Of a stretch of DNA of 64,000 nt, positions 60,675-64,000 are shown one piece after another. The DNA is from Ottelia alismoides. Lineage: Eukaryota; Streptophyta; Magnoliopsida; Alismatales; Hydrocharitaceae. The position numbers and the translations under genes were made by a program. The notes below the pieces were generated by a model. It was not told where the DNA came from. It made no database searches and worked only from the letters and a program-made list of their open reading frames with translations. The stretch covers positions 62,001 through 126,000 of the forward strand of contig JAZKJV010003360.1 of assembly GCA_037367405.1 (NCBI GenBank), written 5' to 3'. The stretch's first letter is position 1. Every line of letters starts with the position of its first letter.

Positions 60675-60710
60675 CATCATGTGCACGCCAATCCCGTCTT
60701 TTTTGTAGTG
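60675..60710 (-). repeat. Right terminal inverted repeat of the CACTA element
   Basis: Its reverse complement begins CACTACAAAAAAGACGGGAT. Confidence 0.9.
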
Positions 60711-60713
60711 GGC
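60711..60713. repeat. Target-site duplication GGC, right copy
   Basis: GGC immediately after GTAGTG, identical to 53860-53862. Confidence 0.9.
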
Positions 60714-62870
60714 TCAGTCGGGACCCCATCGACACCTACATTGATTCCATAGACTCGACCTTGTTAATAATTCGAAGCGGTTCCCAAGAACCCGATCCTG
60801 ACTTTGCGAGTCGATCTTCAGACTCCACATCTTCTATCCATCCTTTTGACCACCTAATAAATCGAGACCAATTTTGTCCCACCTTCGTTGTTGTGAATGA
60901 GTGTCGGGTACAATCCACATCTTTTTCATTTAGAATATTCTAGGATTGACCCTAATTTCATGTTCATCTTGGAAGCTGAGATTCAATTACAAGTGGTCTG
61001 ATTGGGAAATTTTTCACATTTCAGATAGAAGGCAACCCATGTCCTGGATCCGAACAAAGAATTCATCTCATCGGACTCAGACCCTAAAATGGCACCTCAA
61101 GAAAGGGCAAGGGTCAACAACCACCTTTCCAACTGGTGCATGGACAAATGCTGACCAGAATCAGGTGAACGCTCAGTTGTTGGCATATATCCAGTCCATT
61201 CGGTGGCAACTACCAGAGGAAGCCCTAGCACAGACTATGTTTTAGGAAATGCTGAATGATGTGACGAACAGACAAGCATGAAGAGGAGGAGACAAAGACA
61301 GCAGGAGGTGGACGTGGACCCCGTGTGGATCCCTACGTGGAAGAGCCAGAACAAGGGAGGTTGAAACCCATGCTAAAGTTGACATATAAACCTACAGACA
61401 ACCAGGTGATCAAGTGGATCCTCATTCCGTCGGTGCATGCTCACTTTGAGCTGAAGCCTCAGTTCCTTCCTCTTCGACCATCTTTCCACAAGAACACTAG
61501 TGAAGAGCCCTACATTCACCAGCAACCATTTTCACGCATCTAATGTACTAGCCACTACCCCGATGTTTCTTTGGATGTAGTGAAGATGATGGTGTTCCTC
61601 TTTAATCTATAGGAAAAGGCCCTATAGTGGGTCAATCGTCTGGGAAAGGTTGTAACGACATGAGAGGAACTGAAGTCTGCCTTCATGCATAAATTTTATC
61701 CCCTCGGTCAGCTCAACCAGATGCGAGCCAGAATCAACAACTACTCCAAAAGTGCTCACCAGACCATTCATGAAGCTTGGGAGAGATTCACAGATCTGTA
61801 GGAGAAATGCCCCCATCATGAAATATCGAGGACGAGCTTGGCCCAACACTTCTTCGGGGGGCTAAATGTAGAATGCCAAAGTCTAGTTGAGACAACTTGT
61901 GGGGGATCACATTTCAACAATGATGAAGATGTAGTCTTGCAGATTTTTGAGGAAATGGCTGAAGGAGAGGCCACCCTCTCTTCATCCAAAGCCTATTAGA
62001 GGCAACACAAGATCCTCCAGATGCAAGTCCATATGGCAGCATCTCGTGAGGCGGGGACCATCTCTCAAAGGTTGATAATATTGAGAAGAGATCATAGGAC
62101 CTCGAAAAGCTTGTTGTGATCGAGAAGAGGATGCAACACCTGGACAAGTTGGACCAGATCACCAAGCAGTTGGAGCTACTGGTGGGAACCATCAGTTCTA
62201 TCTAGTCAGTGACACAATCCCCAGAGACTCCAGTTGAGAAGAAGGATGAGATATCACTGCTCCAACACCCTCAGCCGAGCTAACAACCACCGATAGTCTA
62301 GCTTGTGTACTACATGCAGGCACCCGATCAGGGCCCGCCGCAGCAACAGATGATTGTCTATTAGCTAGACATCCTCCCTCATCTGATCCAACCTTCCCAC
62401 CACCACCCTTGATTCAAGAAGTCAAAGGTGTTTGGAGCAATGATGCACAGCTGTCTCATCCTACTGGACATCCACAAGGTCAACAACAAGACAACAGGTC
62501 CTATCACCAACCGCAGGGTGGTCACAATGGGCAGTCCTCGCATCCCTCGCCTCAATACCACCAGCCTCTGCAGTACCACAATCAATGGAGGTAGAATCAT
62601 CAACACCAGCAGCCCCAATACCGTCATCTACAGAAATACCATCGATATGCGGCTGCACCACCTACGAAATATCAACATTACTCTCCTCCCATGTACCATG
62701 AGTACCAGCTTCCTCCACCTCCTCAGCACCACCAACAGTAGCATCCTCAACCCCCAAACACTCAACAATGGTGAGGTCTGCACGTTGAACCTTCTGAGGT
62801 GAATCTTGTTAACCCAACCCTTGATTGCTTGGCCCAACTCGTCAAAGCATAACAGACATGACGAAGAAGC
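60714..62870 (+). pseudogene. gag of R2, main part after the CACTA insertion
   Basis: The N-terminal frame resumes (SRDPIDTYIDS..) and stays open to 60943. A frame-shifted middle follows. From 61325 one frame runs to about 62190 with several stops: YKPTDNQVIKWILIPSVH, EPYIHQQPF, then the Retrotrans_gag core (EELKSAFMHKFYPLGQLNQM, AHQTIHEAWERFTDL, EKCPHHEISRTSLAQHFFGG) and DEDVVLQIFEEMAEGEATL, then a coiled stretch near 62130. 62409-62760 encodes a Gln/His/Pro-rich tail (GHPQGQQQDNRSYHQPQGG). I see no CCHC zinc knuckle. The gene is inactive, both by stops and by the transposon. Confidence 0.85.
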
Positions 62871-64000
62871 TAGACGACCTGACCGCCACCAAAACTACCA
62901 TTCAGGTACATGTCGAAGCTAATCCCAATAGCTTCAAAAGAAAAGAGTAGGTAGAATGTGATGTCCAGGCTGTGCCTGTAGAGTCAGATGATTGTAATAA
63001 TGCTTTATCTAATGTTGTCACTCTCAGGAGCGGTAGGACCTTGCCTTTGTATGCCACAAGCCATGGGAAGAATAAAGCTTCGATAGGTAAATCGTCATTT
63101 TTTACATCACTCGTGCCAGCCATAGGGGCGGGTGAGGAAGACGAAGGAGGAGACATTCTACTTGCCACTCGCCACCATCTACACCAACAAAAAGAAATAA
63201 AAATCAGAAAACAACAAAAAGACCAAAAAGATGATCACCGTCAAAGTAAAGTCGCACTAGCCACTAAGGAGGCCATAACAACCACTGATCCAACGCCAGT
63301 CGACGAAGCGGAGAACGCAACTTTTGCTTGTCCACCAGCAATTCAGTCGCCAACATGTACACTTTTTTGTGATCCAGATGTAAAGAATGACGTGGAAAAG
63401 AATTTTGATGTAAATAAAACTCTTTTTCTGATTTTACCCCTGTATATATTTCTTTTTCTAAAGCAATCAAAAGATCCAAAAAAATGCAAAAAGAAAAAGT
63501 GCATTATCTGACACTGGAGTTGTGGACATTACTAATAATTTGACTATTGAGATTCCGTTAATGAAGGCTAGGGAATACATGCCTGCAATGAAGAAAGGTT
63601 TAAATGAGGCATCTACAAACAAGCATCAACCAACATGAAACAACAGACATCGACACGTTGAGAAGCACGTTTTCACCATGGCCATGGTTGCAGCCATCGG
63701 CAATCCTCCGCAGAAAAAGCAAGGCAAAGGAGTACTTTAATCAGTTGCGATATTTTCGATCAATTCTTCGAGTGAACCTTTCTAACAATGGTTCTTCCAA
63801 CAACCTCCTACCCTCCTCATTATTGCAAGAATTTGAGCTAGGTCCTCTCAAGTAGACACGAATGATACTTCAATTTACGGATCGATCCATCAAGCGACCT
63901 AGAGGTCTTTTGAAAGATGTTATGGTAAAGGTACGGGACAAGCAGTTTCCGGGTTATTTTGTAGTCCTTGATATGGAATCCCCTACACCCTTACTCCAGT
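62871..64000 (+). pseudogene. Linker and start of the retropepsin region of R2, cut by window end
   Basis: 62972-63511 is open: LSNVVTLRSGRTLPLYATSH is the 'TLRSGR' signature after gag in Athila/Tat elements. It then becomes Lys/Gln-rich and ends in a hydrophobic and basic tail. The frame changes, and from 63604 reads LNEAST-region debris and then the protease start: YFRSILRVNLSNNGSSNNLL, a TAG at 63853, then TRMILQFTDRSIKRPRGLLK and GYFVVLDMES. The catalytic loop has N where the active-site Asp should be. The part aligns with 35242-35470 of R1. The remainder of pol is outside. Confidence 0.75.

Larger units (their letters stand above)
53863..60710 (+). mobile_element. CACTA (En/Spm, CMC) DNA transposon, 6,848 bp, decayed
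   Basis: It starts CACTACAAAAAAAGCGCGAT and ends ATCCCGTCTTTTTTGTAGTG. The terminal inverted repeats match over about 37 bases with a few differences. Flanks are GGC/GGC. GC-rich subterminal repeats follow on both sides. Inside are a TNP2-type transposase (55844-58076) and a second gene of the Transposase_24 type (58179-60139), both in the plus direction. Both have stops or frameshifts and the transposase has an internal deletion, so it is not autonomous. Intact ends mean it might still be moved in trans by a relative. Confidence 0.93.
48220..64000 (+). mobile_element. Element R2: Tat/Athila-like retrotransposon, 3' part outside the window
   Basis: 5' LTR 48220-51882, leader 51883-53840, gag from 53841, CACTA insertion 53863-60710, gag resuming at 60714, then the linker and protease up to the window end. 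It is inserted in M. The 3' LTR and the rest of pol are not in view, so I cannot say whether RT and integrase are present. Confidence 0.75.

Overview
This window is a plant nuclear repeat cluster. I find no intact host gene, rRNA, tRNA, CRISPR array, bacterial operon or organelle gene. The evidence for a flowering plant is: very AT-rich DNA full of short decayed frames; Ty3/gypsy LTR retrotransposons of the Tat/Athila type (gag core around 'TWEELK', 'KCPHH', 'FFGGL'; a PBS-like TGGCACCGTTGCCGGGGA; LTRs of 3.6-3.7 kb); and a CACTA (En/Spm) DNA transposon with 3-bp target duplication and a TNP2-type transposase. I cannot name the species.

Layout. (1) 1-12.5 kb: a minus-strand array of LTR, interior, LTR, interior, LTR. 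Both interiors keep a leader and part of gag, and both lose everything after the gag core at the same point, which is fused to the LTR. (2) 11.6-24.1 kb: a diverged tandem duplication of about 6 kb carrying minus-strand LTRs (13957-17641 and 20391-24128) with a 1.46 kb spacer. (3) 24.1-28.0 kb: part of another LTR family, a scrap of gypsy integrase, and about 2.7 kb of DNA I cannot assign. (4) 28.0-41.9 kb: plus-strand element R1, with a chimeric 5' LTR, PBS, leader, gag N-terminus, protease region, a series of hairpins with polypurine-like ends, a decayed 3' ORF, PPT and 3' LTR. It has no reverse transcriptase, RNase H or integrase. (5) 41.9-43.0 kb: a gag fragment fused to the R1 3' LTR. (6) 43.0-48.2 kb: minus-strand element M (3' LTR and the 3' part of its interior), cut by the next element. 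(7) 48.2-64.0 kb: plus-strand element R2 (5' LTR, leader, gag, start of protease), which runs off the window. A 6,848-bp CACTA element (53863-60710) sits in codon 8 of its gag.

Nothing here works as a functional pathway. Every coding region carries stops or frameshifts, or is partial. The interest lies in the order of nested insertions, recombination products built from LTRs, and non-coding structures kept between diverged copies: a palindromic LTR start, hairpins ending in PPT-like G runs, and a TTGACC/CCAAT/TATA promoter block. Identity values and boundaries were judged by eye. LTR ends marked 'about' may be off by tens of bases.
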